DNA from: Cavia porcellus
Lineage: Eukaryota > Chordata > Mammalia > Rodentia > Caviidae
Assembly: GCF_034190915.1 (NCBI RefSeq)
Contig: NW_026947493.1
Location: 43,828,501 to 43,892,500 of the forward strand
DNA: 64,000 nt
Direction of reading: 5' to 3'
Within the stretch, counting starts at the first letter, position 1; each line of letters begins with the position of its first letter. Below are positions 11,470 through 27,164 of the stretch, piece by piece. The notes under the pieces are model-generated. The model did not search any database. It was not told the DNA's origin and saw nothing but the letters and a program-made list of their open reading frames with translations. The position numbers and the translations under genes were made by a program.

Positions 11470-12300
11470 AACCAATTGAGAATTGAAGCTCAGTTTAACT
11501 AGAATCTATAAAATTACTTTTGTAATAGCAGGAGAAAAAAAGTCCTCCTAAAATGTTTTAAAAGTTGTATGTACTACCTATAGGTGAAGTAAATATTTAT
11601 ATATTCTTAAGCAAATATTGACATAAATATAGCACTTGAGCCATAAAATGTATTCAGTGCTACTGAAATGTGAGGGCAATCATTGAAAAGAATTTGCATG
11701 AGGGTCATCAGGGCAAAATTTCATCTTCACTGTATATATGCAAAATAAAACATATTCTCTGAAGTTTGTGTATTATTCAGATTCTATATTTTCTTCTGCC
11801 CTTATTTTAACTTTGAAAAAATATTCTTAGTAACTATTCTGTGATAGGCAAGGATAAATAAAATAATATAAATTTTAGTTGTTGGTGCTAGCGTGTTAAC
11901 AGCTCTTATTATACAGCATTTGGTAAGGATTAAATTTAATAACATAATGAAAAATAAATTTTTAGGGTTATCTACACATTCCTTGTTTTTTGTTTCTTGG
12001 GTACTCCAGAATTGCTCATTGTTTGGATGTGACGGCGGATCTAACACAGGGAGCTAAGAGAAGGACTATGACAACTCCCAAAGGGAAAAGTTTCCTGGCA
12101 CCAAAGGGTCTATTAAAGTTCCCTGATGAGACAGCATGTAGTCAGGTTTTTTGTTAAGCAATATCTTTCTATTTTTGGAGGTCTTTATAAGCTTCTACCC
12201 TCCTAATTGTTTTGTATACTTAGGGTTTTGCCTATTCTACTAGTAGAAATTACTATAATGCAGACCCCTATCCCTATCTCTGGGTATTTACTCTATGTGG
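11470..12300. other. Intergenic sequence with possible LTR fragment
   Basis: No gene was seen. The stretch 12045-12150 (aligned phrases such as CTCCCAAAGGGAAAAG) looks like part of an unidentified LTR. Confidence 0.35.
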
Positions 12301-12302
12301 GA

Positions 12303-12924
12303 TTGTTACAGGCAAATGAATTAGAAATATTAATAGGTAGTCAGGTAAGACTGGGCCCTTGAAAAACCAGAGCAGAAGACCCAATACCTTGTAACTGTGG
12401 GGGGGAGGCAGACACCTCCCACTTGTGGGCCAGGCCTCAAGACAAAAGATCAAGCAAATACATCTCCATGCTAAGGATTAATATTCTAAATAGCTCTCTA
12501 TCACCCTGAGGAAGCCAGGAGTTACCATCCCAACCCCCGCAGGAAGAGTCACTGCTCTGTTTGCATGCCTGCTGCTGTGTGACTCACTTCCCCATTTGTT
12601 CCTGATTTAATCAATTTTACCTGAGTAATTAATCTTATTGGTTGATCATAGTTCTGTCTCACTTTACGCCCACCTTGAGAGTTCCCATGTTTTCCTCATC
12701 TTGGACCCATTTCGTCTTGTGGTTTTACTCTATAAAGTCCCTAGAAAAGACAGTCTTTGGCAACCCACGTGGGACTTCTTGCCTCTCTTAGACAGAAGCT
12801 TTCTTTCTCTCAATAAATATATTCTGCTCTTAACCTCCATGTTCCTAAAATTCATTCTTCAATTTTAGAGAACACGAACTTGTACCGGACATATAGTAGA
12901 TTGGGAGTTTTGTTCCCCGATATC
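12303..12924 (+). mobile_element. ERV1-like solo LTR
   Basis: A roughly 620-bp unit begins TGTTACAGGC and ends near CCGATATCA. It has a direct-repeat-rich, GC-richer middle, a TATA-like CTCTATAAAGTCC near 12730, and the polyadenylation signal AATAAA near 12812 shortly before the 3' end. This order (promoter, signal, terminal region) is that of gammaretrovirus-like LTRs. No internal genes or second LTR were seen, so it is probably a solo LTR left by recombination. Edges are approximate. Confidence 0.6.
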
Positions 12925-13389
12925 ACTTTTGCCTACATTTTACTTTCTCTATTCTTCTGTTATAAATAATATTGTTTTGACTGTGTATTATTATTTATAT
13001 TTAAGTCACATAGCATAATAGGATTTCATTTCTTCTATTACATAGCTCATTGTTTTCACCAGTTTAAAATACATTTTTTGGTTTGGTTGGTTTTCTTTGT
13101 TTTTATTAGGAATTTATCCCCAGGTTCTAAGTAGAAATCACCTCTGAACACATTTAAGTTTTCTATCTGTTTCACAGTTATCTTCACATTCATCTGAAGT
13201 CTCTTCCTGCAATTTCTCTTCTTGCTATTCTCTTCCTGCTCTTACAAGTTAGTTGCTCTGTAAGTCTGGCATAAAGTTGTTATCTGGAGTTCTTCCCTTT
13301 ACTGTTCTCTCAAGATTCTTCTCTGAGCCTAGTTCCTAGATTGAATTCCTCATGTTCTTGGATCCTACATCTTTCTCCTGACTTAACTG

Positions 13390-13790
13390 TCATTGTGTGG
13401 AGCACACTGTCCAGGAGTTTCTTTAGAGAAACTTTTCTGAAAATGCGTATATACGAGCTTCATATTTCATTGACAATTTTGCTGTATATAGTTCTTTTTC
13501 CTTAAACCCGTGAGGCATTTCCCCATTGTCTTTAAGTGTTAGTGATGCTGTTGAAAAGTTTCACACTGCTCGTGTCCTCATTCCTTCGTCCAGAGGTCTT
13601 TTTTCCCCTCTGGAAGTTTTTAGGCTCATCTCTTTATCCTGGTGTTCATGATATGTATTGGTTAGGCAAATCCTGTAAGAGGATTTTATTTGCTTCTACA
13701 AATGCTTGGGGGCATTACCATTCTGGGATTAACCTGAATTAAATTCTTGGTCAGTGGGTGGCTAGTGGTGTACCAGACCAGTTAAGTAGA
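13390..13790 (-). mobile_element. HAL1/old L1 ORF1-region fragment
   Basis: Antisense phrases such as CCCCTCTGGAAGTTTTTAGG followed by CTCTTTATCCTGGTGTTC match the recurrent antisense pattern of HAL1/L1M ORF1 regions. Diverged. Confidence 0.45.
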
Positions 13791-14299
13791 CTGAATTTGG
13801 GCCATAAGCCTGTGTGAGGGCTAACTCACAGTTCTAAACCCTCAGTGGTAATTTCCCTCTGTTCCACTCTCAGAATGGTCAGTTTCCTAGTGGCCCACTA
13901 GGAAAGTAGTATGAAGATTTATTACTAATTAACCCTCACATTGTAGGTACAACTCTCAGGAATCTCAGAGCTCATTGGCATGTGAATTTTCTCATTAACA
14001 TATTAGACTTTCCTACATGGAATAGCCCTGGGCTTTGTTCTTGGCCCCATCCCTCAAACTGCTGTGAAAAGCAAGTCTGTACTCAAAATGCTTTGACAGG
14101 ATTAATAAACTGATTCAGGATTAATAGTGAACCACTTATTTTTCTAGGTTGCTGTTGTCACTCAATTCCTGGGCTGAAATCTCCATATTTTTTTGTTTGA
14201 TGATTTTAAGATGATTAAAAGAATAATAGCTTGTCTAGAAATGTTAATTATTTCCAGGAGTACAGATATCTATCCTGTCATCTTCCTGGGAGTGGAAGT

Positions 14300-14405
14300 T
14301 TGTGTAAACTTTCTAAGCCTCAGTTTCCTCATTTGAAATATGTGTTATGAAGAATAAGTGACATTATTAGTGTAAAGCTTCTAATTCTGTGCCTGGCACT
14401 TCAAT
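14300..14405 (+). repeat. MIR SINE fragment
   Basis: AAGCCTCAGTTTCCTCATTT followed by TGTGCCTGGCACTTC is the MIR core and tail. Confidence 0.7.
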
Positions 14406-14542
14406 ATTTACCTTTTTTTTTTTTTTTAAAGTGGAGCTCAGAATCTAAACATAAGTTGCTCTATTTTGCTGTATTTGTATAGGCATCCACTAATTCTAGG
14501 GGATGAAGATCTGAATAATCTGAGGTGTTGAAAAATTGCATG

Positions 14543-14643
14543 TTTATTATGTTAGAAAATATAGCTGGTGCTTTTCATTTCAAAAATTTCCATTTACAGT
14601 GAGAACCAAGTAATTAAACATTACTAGTAGCTTAGATTTTATT
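14543..14643 (-). promoter_or_regulatory. CPA6: Candidate polyadenylation signals of CPA6
   Basis: On the minus strand AATAAA occurs at 14643-14638 and at 14548-14543, about 320 and 415 bases after the CPA6 stop codon. Either could end the transcript. The choice is inference. Confidence 0.35.
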
Positions 14644-14961
14644 TGAGGGCGTGAAGTTTACTGAATGGAAATCCTCAACTAATCTACTTTTCTTGAGACA
14701 AAGAAATCTGAAAGCATTCCTTCCCCCATAATTAACTAAGAATTCTAAAAGGATATATAATACATGCCTTTTCTTATAACCAAATAGCTTATGCTTGAAG
14801 TTTTACTGTTTTCTGTCATTGGAAAGTACGTGAAATGATCTTTTTAAACTCCATAGATATATTTACTCTTAAGTAGTTGCCTTTCTCTTTAAAATCAACT
14901 TCCACCGGGTGCTGTGCAACCTTTGGTCAGAATCAGCTGTCTCTCTGGGTGCTGACCTGAT

Positions 14962-18212
<3,251 letters not shown>

Positions 18213-18297
18213 ACAGTGTTCTGGAGGCAGGTCCGTATCTGTACCTTATTCCATGTACCGACCGAAGTGCTTTCACAGCTTTGTAAGCTGCAGATTC
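18213..18297 (-). CDS. CPA6: Carboxypeptidase A6, penultimate coding exon
   Basis: An 85-bp exon between an AG acceptor at 18299-18298 and donor GTAAGT at 18212-18207. It encodes [18 protein letters not shown], then [10 protein letters not shown] plus the first base of the Tyr248 codon. It begins in phase 0 and ends in phase 1, which joins exactly with the next exon (T|AT then GTA). The segment is the helix and loop before the flexible Tyr248 loop of the M14A fold. The residue three before Tyr248 is Arg, where pancreatic CPA1 has Thr; the effect is unknown. Confidence 0.93.
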
Positions 18298-18399
18298 CTT
18301 GAGGGGAAAATGGATAAACTATATCACTTGTATTGTTGCATTGAAATTTGCCCTATTGGTCATCAACCCACAGAACAATGGGCACATTAGTTAACAGCT

Positions 18400-18440
18400 C
18401 TAAATATTACTACTACTATTACTACTACTGATGATGATGA
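18400..18440. repeat. Short trinucleotide repeat (TAC/TGA)
   Basis: Runs of TAC followed by TGA triplets, imperfect. Confidence 0.75.
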
Positions 18441-18459
18441 TTATAATGGAGTACTGATG

Positions 18460-18620
18460 TCACAAAACACTTTGCAACATATTTTAGAACACATCATTTC
18501 ATTTGAATGATCATCACAGCAACCAGTGATCAGAATATTTCTTTTTTACAGATGAGAAAGGAAGGCTTGTGAGGTTAAACAACAAAGAATAGTTGAGCTG
18601 GGACAAGTATCCACATTTTC
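18460..18620 (-). repeat. MIR SINE fragment
   Basis: CATTTCATTTGAATGATCAT, then TTTTACAGATGAGAAAGG and GTGAGGTTAAAC, reproduce the antisense MIR core. Confidence 0.7.
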
Positions 18621-20364
18621 TGAGGCTGATGTAGTGCTCTGTCTACTTTAGTTTGGAGATACCTGTTCCTATATATGATAAAATGTCTAATGGATCAAGG
18701 ACAACTTCAGTCTCCCTCACAGTTCACTCAATTAACAATGTGGCTGTGTATAAAAGATGCTAAATCAATATTACTTATATGAATGTTGCATAAGCATAAG
18801 TCTGCAAGGGTATTCTGACAATCGTATTGATCTTTAAGTATTTTTCATGGACATGTACAAGGTATTTAAAACACATTTGGATCAATTAAGAAACCAACAA
18901 GAATGAATGTCTTCTATTATGCTATATGTTTATCCCTAATGGAAATGAGAACATCAATTTCAGGACACTCCATGACTCTATAAAGTTTTATATGCCTCGC
19001 ATAGAGCTTAGTTAGATCCTGCCAAGATGCAGAAATTCTAAAGGTAGAACCCTTCCTGTCAGTGCCAGAAATCAGGAAAAATAGTCAATACAATCAAGTT
19101 TCTAAAAGGTTGATATTTTAACATGAACTTGGATGTTGGTTGCCCTTTAAAACATTTACAAATGATGTAAAAGCATTAGTTTCAAAAGTAGAAAAGTATC
19201 ATATGACAAGTTAGAGGAAAGAACTATAATGAAATCAGTATACAATTCTCCCATTTCAGTTCTCCTATGAATAATTTAAGACTTTAATTGAAGCACTCTG
19301 GACAACATGGTGGTGTATGCTGAACTGAGCTTCAAGTTGCTGTTCTCAGTGAGCTCAGGGAAGGATAAGGCAGTATTAGCAACAAATGCCATCCTTTGTG
19401 GATATTCAGGGACCAGTTTTCAAGAGCTGGCAGGCTATTGCATTATTGATCTCACTGATGATGACATTCTTCTCACAGGAGCCAACAGAAAAGAAATGTA
19501 AACAACATAATGAGCTATCTTTATGGGGGAATGTTTGAAGATTTAACAAATCCAATTGTCTTAGCAGTATTGCATGGCACAGGCAGATATTTCTATATTT
19601 AGAATATTACTGCATTCTGTTGGTCAGGAGACTTTAGTTTTTTATTATTTCAGATGACTAATGGAAAAAACTTATTAAGAATTTAAAGAGGGGGCCTCTT
19701 TGCCTATTTAAATAAAGCATATGCATAGTTTTAACCTTGTGAAGTCTTTATATTTTTTACACTTGAATACAGGTGCATACCAATAAGGGGTTTAGATGTG
19801 ATCTGGCTATAAAATAGTGGGCATTTTATAACTTTTCCCAAGGCTTAGTTTTCAAGGTGGCTAGTTAGACCCCCATTTGAAATATCTAAATGAATCATCC
19901 TTTCTGGAGTGTTTCCTCTTTTCAATCGTTCAAAAGGACTCTGACCCCACTTATTGGTTCTTAGAAAATTAAGGCATCATGGTACCACTGGTATTCATTC
20001 GGTAAAGAATGCTGATCATACTTTTATCTAGATATTGCCATATGGAGAGCAATTTAATAAATAATCTTAAAATGTTAACAGAAATATGTACTTTTCCACA
20101 CAGATGAAAGATTTTTGAAACAACTTTAATTTAATTTTATAGTTTCTGGCTAACATTCAAAGATCACATAGATTTTGAGAATTTGTAATCTTAGTGATTT
20201 AGTTTATGCTTAACCCACTTAAGAATTTCTCAACATTGACACTACTGACTTTTAGACTGAATAGTTCTTTGCTATGTGGGCTGTCCTTTGCATTGTAGGA
20301 TGTCCAGCAATATGCTTTGCCCCTACCCACCAGATGCCAATTAACAACTGTGACAATCAAATCT

Positions 20365-20610
20365 ATCATAGCTGGGTGTGGTGGTGCATGCCTGCAATCT
20401 GAACTCTCTGGGAGGTTGAGGCAGGGGAATTGTAAGTTTGAGCACAGTTCAAGCACAGTCTGGGTAACTCAGCAATTTATAAAGACCATGTCTCATGATA
20501 AGAAAGAGGGTCTGTTGTGGATAAAGCTCAGTGCAAAGGACCTGGGTTTAATCACCAGCATATTCAATAAACAAAACAAAATAACTACCAAAGCCAACCA
20601 ACCACCAACC
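20365..20610 (+). mobile_element. Composite B1-ID SINE
   Basis: The left half is B1-like (GCTGGGTGTGGTGGTGCATG, GGGAGGTTGAGGCAGGGGA). The right half is ID-like (GGATAAAGCTCAGTGCAAAG, CCTGGGTTTAATCACCAGC) and has an A-rich tail with AAAC/CCAA repeats. This dimeric form is a rodent marker. Confidence 0.8.
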
Positions 20611-20888
20611 AAACAAACCTAAACAAAACTCCAGATATTGAGAGGTCAATCTCTCCTTGGTTGTAAAACCTTTATCTACTTTTATGCCCATAGCTTTCAA
20701 ATCAAAACAAATGAAAATAGGCAGAACTCATGGTTACAAGGTAAATTTAAAATATGGAGAACATTCTAATATGATAATTTTAATGTATAGCTTATTTCTC
20801 ATGATCTGCTATAAGAATGTGAACAGATACTATGTCTAAGTGGGCTGAATGGTTATCTATAGAAAAATGAGGGGTTGAAGGGTTATAA

Positions 20889-20931
20889 TAGCAGCAGCAG
20901 CAGCAGCAGCAGCACCAGCAGCAGCAGCAAA
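20889..20931 (+). repeat. (AGC)n microsatellite
   Basis: About 14 AGC triplets with one ACC interruption, inside a CPA6 intron. On the coding strand this is (GCT)n. Confidence 0.95.
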
Positions 20932-21169
20932 CAAAAGAAAGCCTATTTGATCCACAAGAAACTAAAGCTCAGCAATATAAAATATAACTATCATCTTTAT
21001 AACTTTTTTAAAGAAAGAATTTGCTCAAAAATCTTGGAATTCCAAGAAAAAAAGCTCCCTCTGGACAGAATACAAGTCTTTTCCAGGTTTTCTTATGGCC
21101 TCCTCATGCTCCCTATTCCTTCCAGGACTTGACATTTAGATCAGGAATTCCTGCAACCACAAAGCAGTT

Positions 21170-21880
21170 GGTACAGGATCTGGGTTCATGAAGGAAAAAG
21201 TTTTATAAAACTTTTTATTCTAGTATAATAAAAAATAAGTAGTCAGCCTTTGTTCCTGATTCCTCATACACAGTTCCTAAAACTCTAGGAACCTCCACAG
21301 TGTCTTCTGTATGCAAATAAGCTGCTTGTGGTTGGGTACACCAGAAAGATCTTGGATGGGTCCTAGTTATCAGAAAGACCAAGCCATGTGATCCAGTGGT
21401 TGGAAATTTCAGGCCTATTCTTTAGCTTCTAAGGAGGGGCCAGATATTGAGTTTATCACCAAGGGCCAATGATTAAGTCAACTTTTCCAATATAATGAAA
21501 CTTCCATAAAAATTCTCTAAAAATGGGGTTTGGAGATCTTCTGGGTTGGTGAACATATCAAAATGCTGGGAGGATGATTTAATTGGAGAAGGCACAGAAG
21601 CTGTGTGGTCTCTGGCCTTTTCCCTGTACCTGAAATGTGTGCTTTATAGTAAACTGGCAACAGTAAAGTATTTCCTCATGCTCTGTGAGTTGTAGTAAAT
21701 TATTGAAACTGAAGAGAGGGTGATTGGAACATAGGAGTTCTTGATGGTAGTTAATGGTCAAATAGGAGAGCATTGGAGGACTGAGATCTTAACAATGGAA
21801 TCAGTCACTAGGTAGACACCCAGATGATATCTGAGAAGTAACATTGGAAAAGAAACCATGCATTTGGTGTCAGAAGTTAG
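21170..21880 (+). mobile_element. Ancient LTR, family not named
   Basis: It shows the ordered phrases GCAAATAAGCTGCTTGTGGT, CCAGTGGTTGGAAATTTCAG, CTTCCATAAAAATTCTC and GTGCTTTATAGTAAACTGGC. This is an LTR-like layout with a TATA-like region and a late AATAAA-like signal, known from old mammalian ERVs. Diverged. Confidence 0.5.
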
Positions 21881-22517
21881 AAAGAAACCTTCAAACATAC
21901 ATACAGAAAAGTACAAAAATTTTAAATTTACACCTCAATAAATGTTTGCAAATTGCATGCATTCCTGTAACTATTATCCAGGTTAAGGAATAGAACAGCA
22001 GCAACTCAGAACCCCTTTGTTCCTTCTTTCAATCAGTGCCTTCCTTCCTTTTTCCTAAAGGTAATTGCTATCCTGACTGCTAACACTATTTATTAGTTTA
22101 CTTTGGTTTTGAACGTCATAGGCCTTTTGATACTACCAGTTCTGAAGCGAACTCACTTTACAATGAATTATACACTGTAGGAGACAGTTTATTGGGTTTT
22201 TGTGATAAGAAAAAAAAAAAACCTCTGCTTTTTCATTTTCAAATAATCTTATGACTGAAAGTCTGTTCATTCTTAGTACTAATTTCTCAGGTGCATGTCC
22301 AGAGACTTAGTAGTATTAAGCAAATTGAACTATATATTAAAGCTTGCTTTTTAATTAAAGAGAGTGACACTATAATTTATGAGCAATTATTGACTCAATA
22401 AAGTTAATTACAGCCTGGCACATGTGACCAAAGCTGCAATATTAATCAAATCCATTCTGATCTTTTCATATAACCTGTGGTAGGAATGCAAATAGTTTTG
22501 AAATGACTGCATTTAAA

Positions 22518-22740
22518 AAGCAGTATGGTGGTTAAAAATAACTCTGGAGCTAGAGTTATGACTAAATCCTTAACACTTAGTAGCTGTGCATTCTTAGTCT
22601 AATTATTATATCTCTCAGCCTCAGTTTTCTCATTTGTAAACTGGGGATAAATTATGTAGACTAAAGTAGTACATATATGCAAAGTTATGAAGAATAAATG
22701 AGTTAAAATATATAAAAATTATGAACAATAAAGAGTACGT
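22518..22740 (+). repeat. MIR SINE
   Basis: TAGTAGCTGTGCATTCTTAG, CCTCAGTTTTCTCATTTGT and AATAAATGAGTTAAAATAT follow the sense MIR order. It ends about 130 bp from the CPA6 exon. Confidence 0.8.
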
Positions 22741-22862
22741 GAAAGGTATAAAGGACAAATGTTATATATGTATATAAGTCATTTGAATAAACATGTTTGC
22801 TATTATTAGTAGTACTTACAACCACATTAACATTGGAAAGGAAGCATGAAATCAAAGGATCA

Positions 22863-23081
<219 letters not shown>

Positions 23082-24166
23082 TCAGAAAAGGGTTTGGGTT
23101 GGAGAGCAGGTAGGGAAGATGCAAGAAACCTGAATTAGCGTTGTTAAACTATGTTTTTTTAAAAATAAATTTTGTAAAAATTTGACATGAGAAATAATTT
23201 CTGAACATTCTGAAAATATTCTAGCCCCCATGTACAATTAAGGATCTGAGAAGAAACAGGTACTGATTGTTTAAACCTGCAATAATCATTCTAAAGAAAT
23301 GTCTCTTTCACCTGTCAGTTCTTTTGCTGGAAAACTACATAATCCCTGAAAGTGGTTTAGGTCTGCCTCCCATTTATATGCTCCACAACTCCTGTACTTT
23401 CTTTTTGTAACATTCAACATGGTTTTAATTAGTGTTCAATATTTACCCTTTTACCATTCAATCAATGTTTACACTATTCTAGGTGCCTGGGAGACTCTGA
23501 GCTTGTGTCTTTATATAACCGACATTCTATCTGGATTGTTTGTTGAACTGTAATGCTCTGTGAAGGAAGGCATTGTGTCTTTCTTGATGTTTACCTAACA
23601 ACCAGAAATACAGTATGGCAAATATCCTACAAATGTTTGTCAAATAAGTCAATGTCAGATAAAGAGAAAAGGCTATACTTCTATAAAAGTATCTGATAAG
23701 ATATAAATATTGACATACTAAGAACATAAGGGCAGCCAGAAATAATTTTGTAGAACCCTGCCTAACAAATTTCTGGTACAGTATTCTTAAAAAACTTAAT
23801 CAAACAGATTTTATTCAGTTATTTTAGGATGAAGAAAGCAAATGATATAAAAATAAACCAAAAGAAATGGTCTCATATTACCACCTCAAACCACTTTCAA
23901 TATTTTACAAATTCTCATACTGTAATTATGAAGCTTTAATACTCTTTAAAAATTTTGCTGAAATAAATGCAACATTAACATACATATTTTTTCTGTACAA
24001 TTTTAAAATTTGAATTACTGAATTACATACTAATTTTATGGTGTTAGTCACATGCATTTTATTTATAGACTTTTAATGAGATTATTGCCAATATATAAAT
24101 TATTTTAACTTTATTTTTATATGAAGTCAGTGTCTGTCATGCAGACATCAAAAACATTACAGTAAA

Positions 24167-25335
24167 TTACACAGGTTTAAAGTCTAATTTAGACTTATTA
24201 GAATCAGCCACTTTTTTGACTGCTTTCATAAATCTTCCTGAATTACAAAATCATGAACAGCACAAAATGCAAACATACCTGCATCAGTACAAACATTTCT
24301 CAAGTCTGCTCCATTAAAGCCATCTGAAAGCCTCACAATTGCTTCATAATCTATTTCATTATGCTTTATAATGGGACCTGCATGGATTTTCAATATATCT
24401 AATTTTCCTTGTTCATTTGGTAAATCAATATGTATTTTTAAAATCTAATCTTCCTGGCTGCAGCAATGCAGGATCCAGTGTTTCTGGTCTGCTTGTAGCC
24501 ATGGTCATTTTAACTCTATGCAAAGTATCAAATACATCCATCTGATTCAGTAACTCCATTAAAGTTCTGTGAATTTTTTTTGTCAGCTGAAGTACCCTCA
24601 GAAATCCGATGACTACCAATAGTATCTACTTCATCCATAAAAATGATGTATGGCTGATGATCCCTTGCAAAAGTAAACATTTCTTAAATGAGCACTCTTA
24701 CCAATGTACTTGTCTAGAATAGAACTAGATACAGGATTTAAGAAATTGCAGCCCAGCTGGTGAGCAATGGCTCATGCCAAGAGTGTTTTTCCTGCGCCTT
24801 GTGGTCCATATACAAACAGCCTTTTGGAGGTATTACTCCTCTACATGCTGGAATAATTCTGGGTTTGTGAGAAGCAATTCTATTTTGTCTCTTAATTCCT
24901 GAATCTGTTCTAACTGCCTTCCAGTCTCAGAATAAAAAACATTCCCAGGGTCCTTATGAAACATCTTGTAAACCAACAGATCCACTACTCTTGGCAAATA
25001 CGTCCTGATAGTGCAGTTATATCCAAAGCAACTCTCATTCCTGGCTTCAGCTTCTTTTGTCAAGCTTTCAACTCTTGGCATATCTTGGTCCACTTGTAGC
25101 TTCTACAGTGAATTTTTCTTTCAGTTAATTGTTTAAGTACTTCACCTGCAATGTGCCCAACACTGTAGGACCTTTGGATCATTTTCAGACTTTTCATACT
25201 GCTTGTTAAATTCTTTTAGTTGTTCCCTTAGCTCCTTCAGATGACTATCAGTCTCCTTGTGCTCTCGCAGCTTTTTGCAGTGTCCTAAGTGTCTTATCTC
25301 TAGGGCCCACCATGATTATCTGTAGGATCCACCAT
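24167..25335 (-). pseudogene. PSMC6: PSMC6 processed pseudogene
   Basis: PSMC6 (Rpt4/S10B) is one of the six AAA ATPases of the 19S proteasome cap. This intronless copy runs from a degraded start (MVDP at 25335) to a C-terminus KLDFKPV and stop at 24169-24167. That is about 1,169 bp, almost the full 389-codon length. Recognisable pieces are [35 protein letters not shown], a damaged Walker A (GPQGAGKTLLA), a Walker B (IIFMDE) and [20 protein letters not shown]. It has several frameshifts and stops, including TAG soon after the start and breaks around Walker A. No introns remain, so it arose by L1-driven retrotransposition. It lies on the same strand as CPA6. Confidence 0.95.
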
Positions 25336-26540
25336 GATGAGAAGCCTATTATAGTATTGTTACAACAATATCCAAACTGGTTTATAAAAACTTCAGTTAT
25401 ATCTTTTGGCAGTTAAAATTCAATTTTAAAGTATCTTCAAAACTAAATTTTAATAAGTTTTGAATAAAAAGGGCACATCAAACTGGGTAAATTTATTAAG
25501 AAGCCGTAGTAGGAAAGGAAGAATAAATGAAATCACTATAATAATCACAGAGTATTACCATTGTAAGAAATTTTGGAAGTAATTAAAATTTCCACAGTTT
25601 TTTGCCATTTAGGCTGTCACTATCCTTCACCAATCTCTAGAAAATAATAAACTGTATTCATAAGCTAATGGAAAATATTAGGTGATACTATAACAGTTCA
25701 GTTTTACTGAATATGAAAAGATAATCAAGACGATCGGGCTAAATTTTGAGGACATTAAATGTAGATCATGTGATTGGGAAACGCAGTTGGAGTTCTCCTT
25801 TGAATCTCATTCTGGAGATCCTCCGGAAGCAAGTGGAATATGAATGGAATGCAGAACAGTGTTAGAACTATAGCTGATACTCTGAAGGAAATGGGAAAAA
25901 TAAAGAGGGAAGTGTGGAACACTAATGTTAAGCACTGGAAAGATGAAAACATAAACTGAACAACTAATTCCAGAGGGCGCAGAACTAATGAGCCAGAGAA
26001 CCCAAGACTTTACAATAATGCTAATAAATATTCTCAAGGGCAGATGAAACACTACAAACAAACAGGGGCATGAAGTTATACATAAAATACTAATCAGATA
26101 TAGAAATAAAAAGCTTAACTCATAGATTGAATAAATATAATTGATGAGAGAATTAATGAGATGAAGTGGGCTTTAAAATATCCACAGAAGGTAACAAAAA
26201 TAAAGATAAAAATGAGAGAAAAATTAAAGAGCATTAAAATTAAGTATCAATACATGATTAATAGGGGTTTAGAAGGAAAGAAAAAAAGTAAAATATTTGA
26301 AGAACTACTAATTAAAATTTCTCCGCAGTGAAGGAAAGTTTGAACAGATTCATTGTGTACCTAATAAAAGAGCTAAAGGGGAAAATACCAACACATTGAC
26401 ATAGTAAAGTGAAATTTAAGAAAATAATTCTAAGGAGAAAAAAGCAAACTGTTTAGAAAGCACAAGAATCGATTCACATTTGATTTTTCAATAGCAACAT
26501 AAGAATAATAGTTTCAAAGTATTTTTTAAAATGAAAGATG

Positions 26541-26626
26541 GAGAGCCCTGGATATAGCTCAGTGTCCCAAGTGCCTGCCTGGCAAGTGCAAGTACAAAGT
26601 CCTGAATTCAATTCCCAGTACAAAAG

Positions 26627-26663
<37 letters not shown>
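26541..26663 (+). mobile_element. ID-type SINE with long A tail
   Basis: CCTGGATATAGCTCAGTG, then GTCCTGAATTCAATTCCCAG, then an A run of more than 35 bases. Confidence 0.85.
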
Positions 26664-26664
<1 letters not shown>

Positions 26665-26825
26665 AAATTAAGGCATTTAATCCCAGATACTTAAGGCAGA
26701 AGGATTTCAAGTTTGATGCAAGCCTAGTCAATTTAGAGAGATCCTGTTTCAAAATAAAAATAAAAATTGCTGGATGGCATAGATCCATGGTAAGTTTGAT
26801 TATCAGTACCAAACAAACAAACAAA
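26664..26825 (+). mobile_element. Composite B1-ID SINE, 5' part missing
   Basis: GGCATTTAATCCCAGATACT and GAGATCCTGTTTCAAAATAA are B1-like. TTGCTGGATGGCATAGATCC and a B-box trace (GTTTGATTATCAGTACC) form the ID half. Confidence 0.65.
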
Positions 26826-26830
26826 AAACA

Positions 26831-26925
26831 GGTGGTTTAGCTCAGCGGCAGTGTAAGTACCTGCTTGGCAAACACGCAGTCTTGAGTTTGATCCCTGGTA
26901 CCAAAAACAAAAACAAACAAAAAAT
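26831..26925 (+). mobile_element. ID-type SINE
   Basis: GTGGTTTAGCTCAGCGGCAG, then GAGTTTGATCCCTGGTACC and an AAAC-rich tail. It closely matches the younger ID form seen at 48743. Confidence 0.85.
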
Positions 26926-27164
26926 ACCCAATTGATTTTTACATACAGCTGAACTCTCACTGAAAAGCGAAGGTAAAATAAAGATGTTTTCTGGTATAAA
27001 AAACCTCAAAAGGTAAAGTAAACATTAAAATACTTTGAGAATATCTCTGGAGAAAATATTCTACCGTATGATAACTCCAGAGACATTACTTGCTATGAAA
27101 ATTACAGGAGAGAAAGAAACTTAGTGCGGCCTGCTGTTTAAATAAAGAATGTCCAAAAGGGAAA

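Noticed and set aside
26474..26840. Open stretches with poly-Lys or poly-Phe
   Set aside because: Translations of a SINE A tail.
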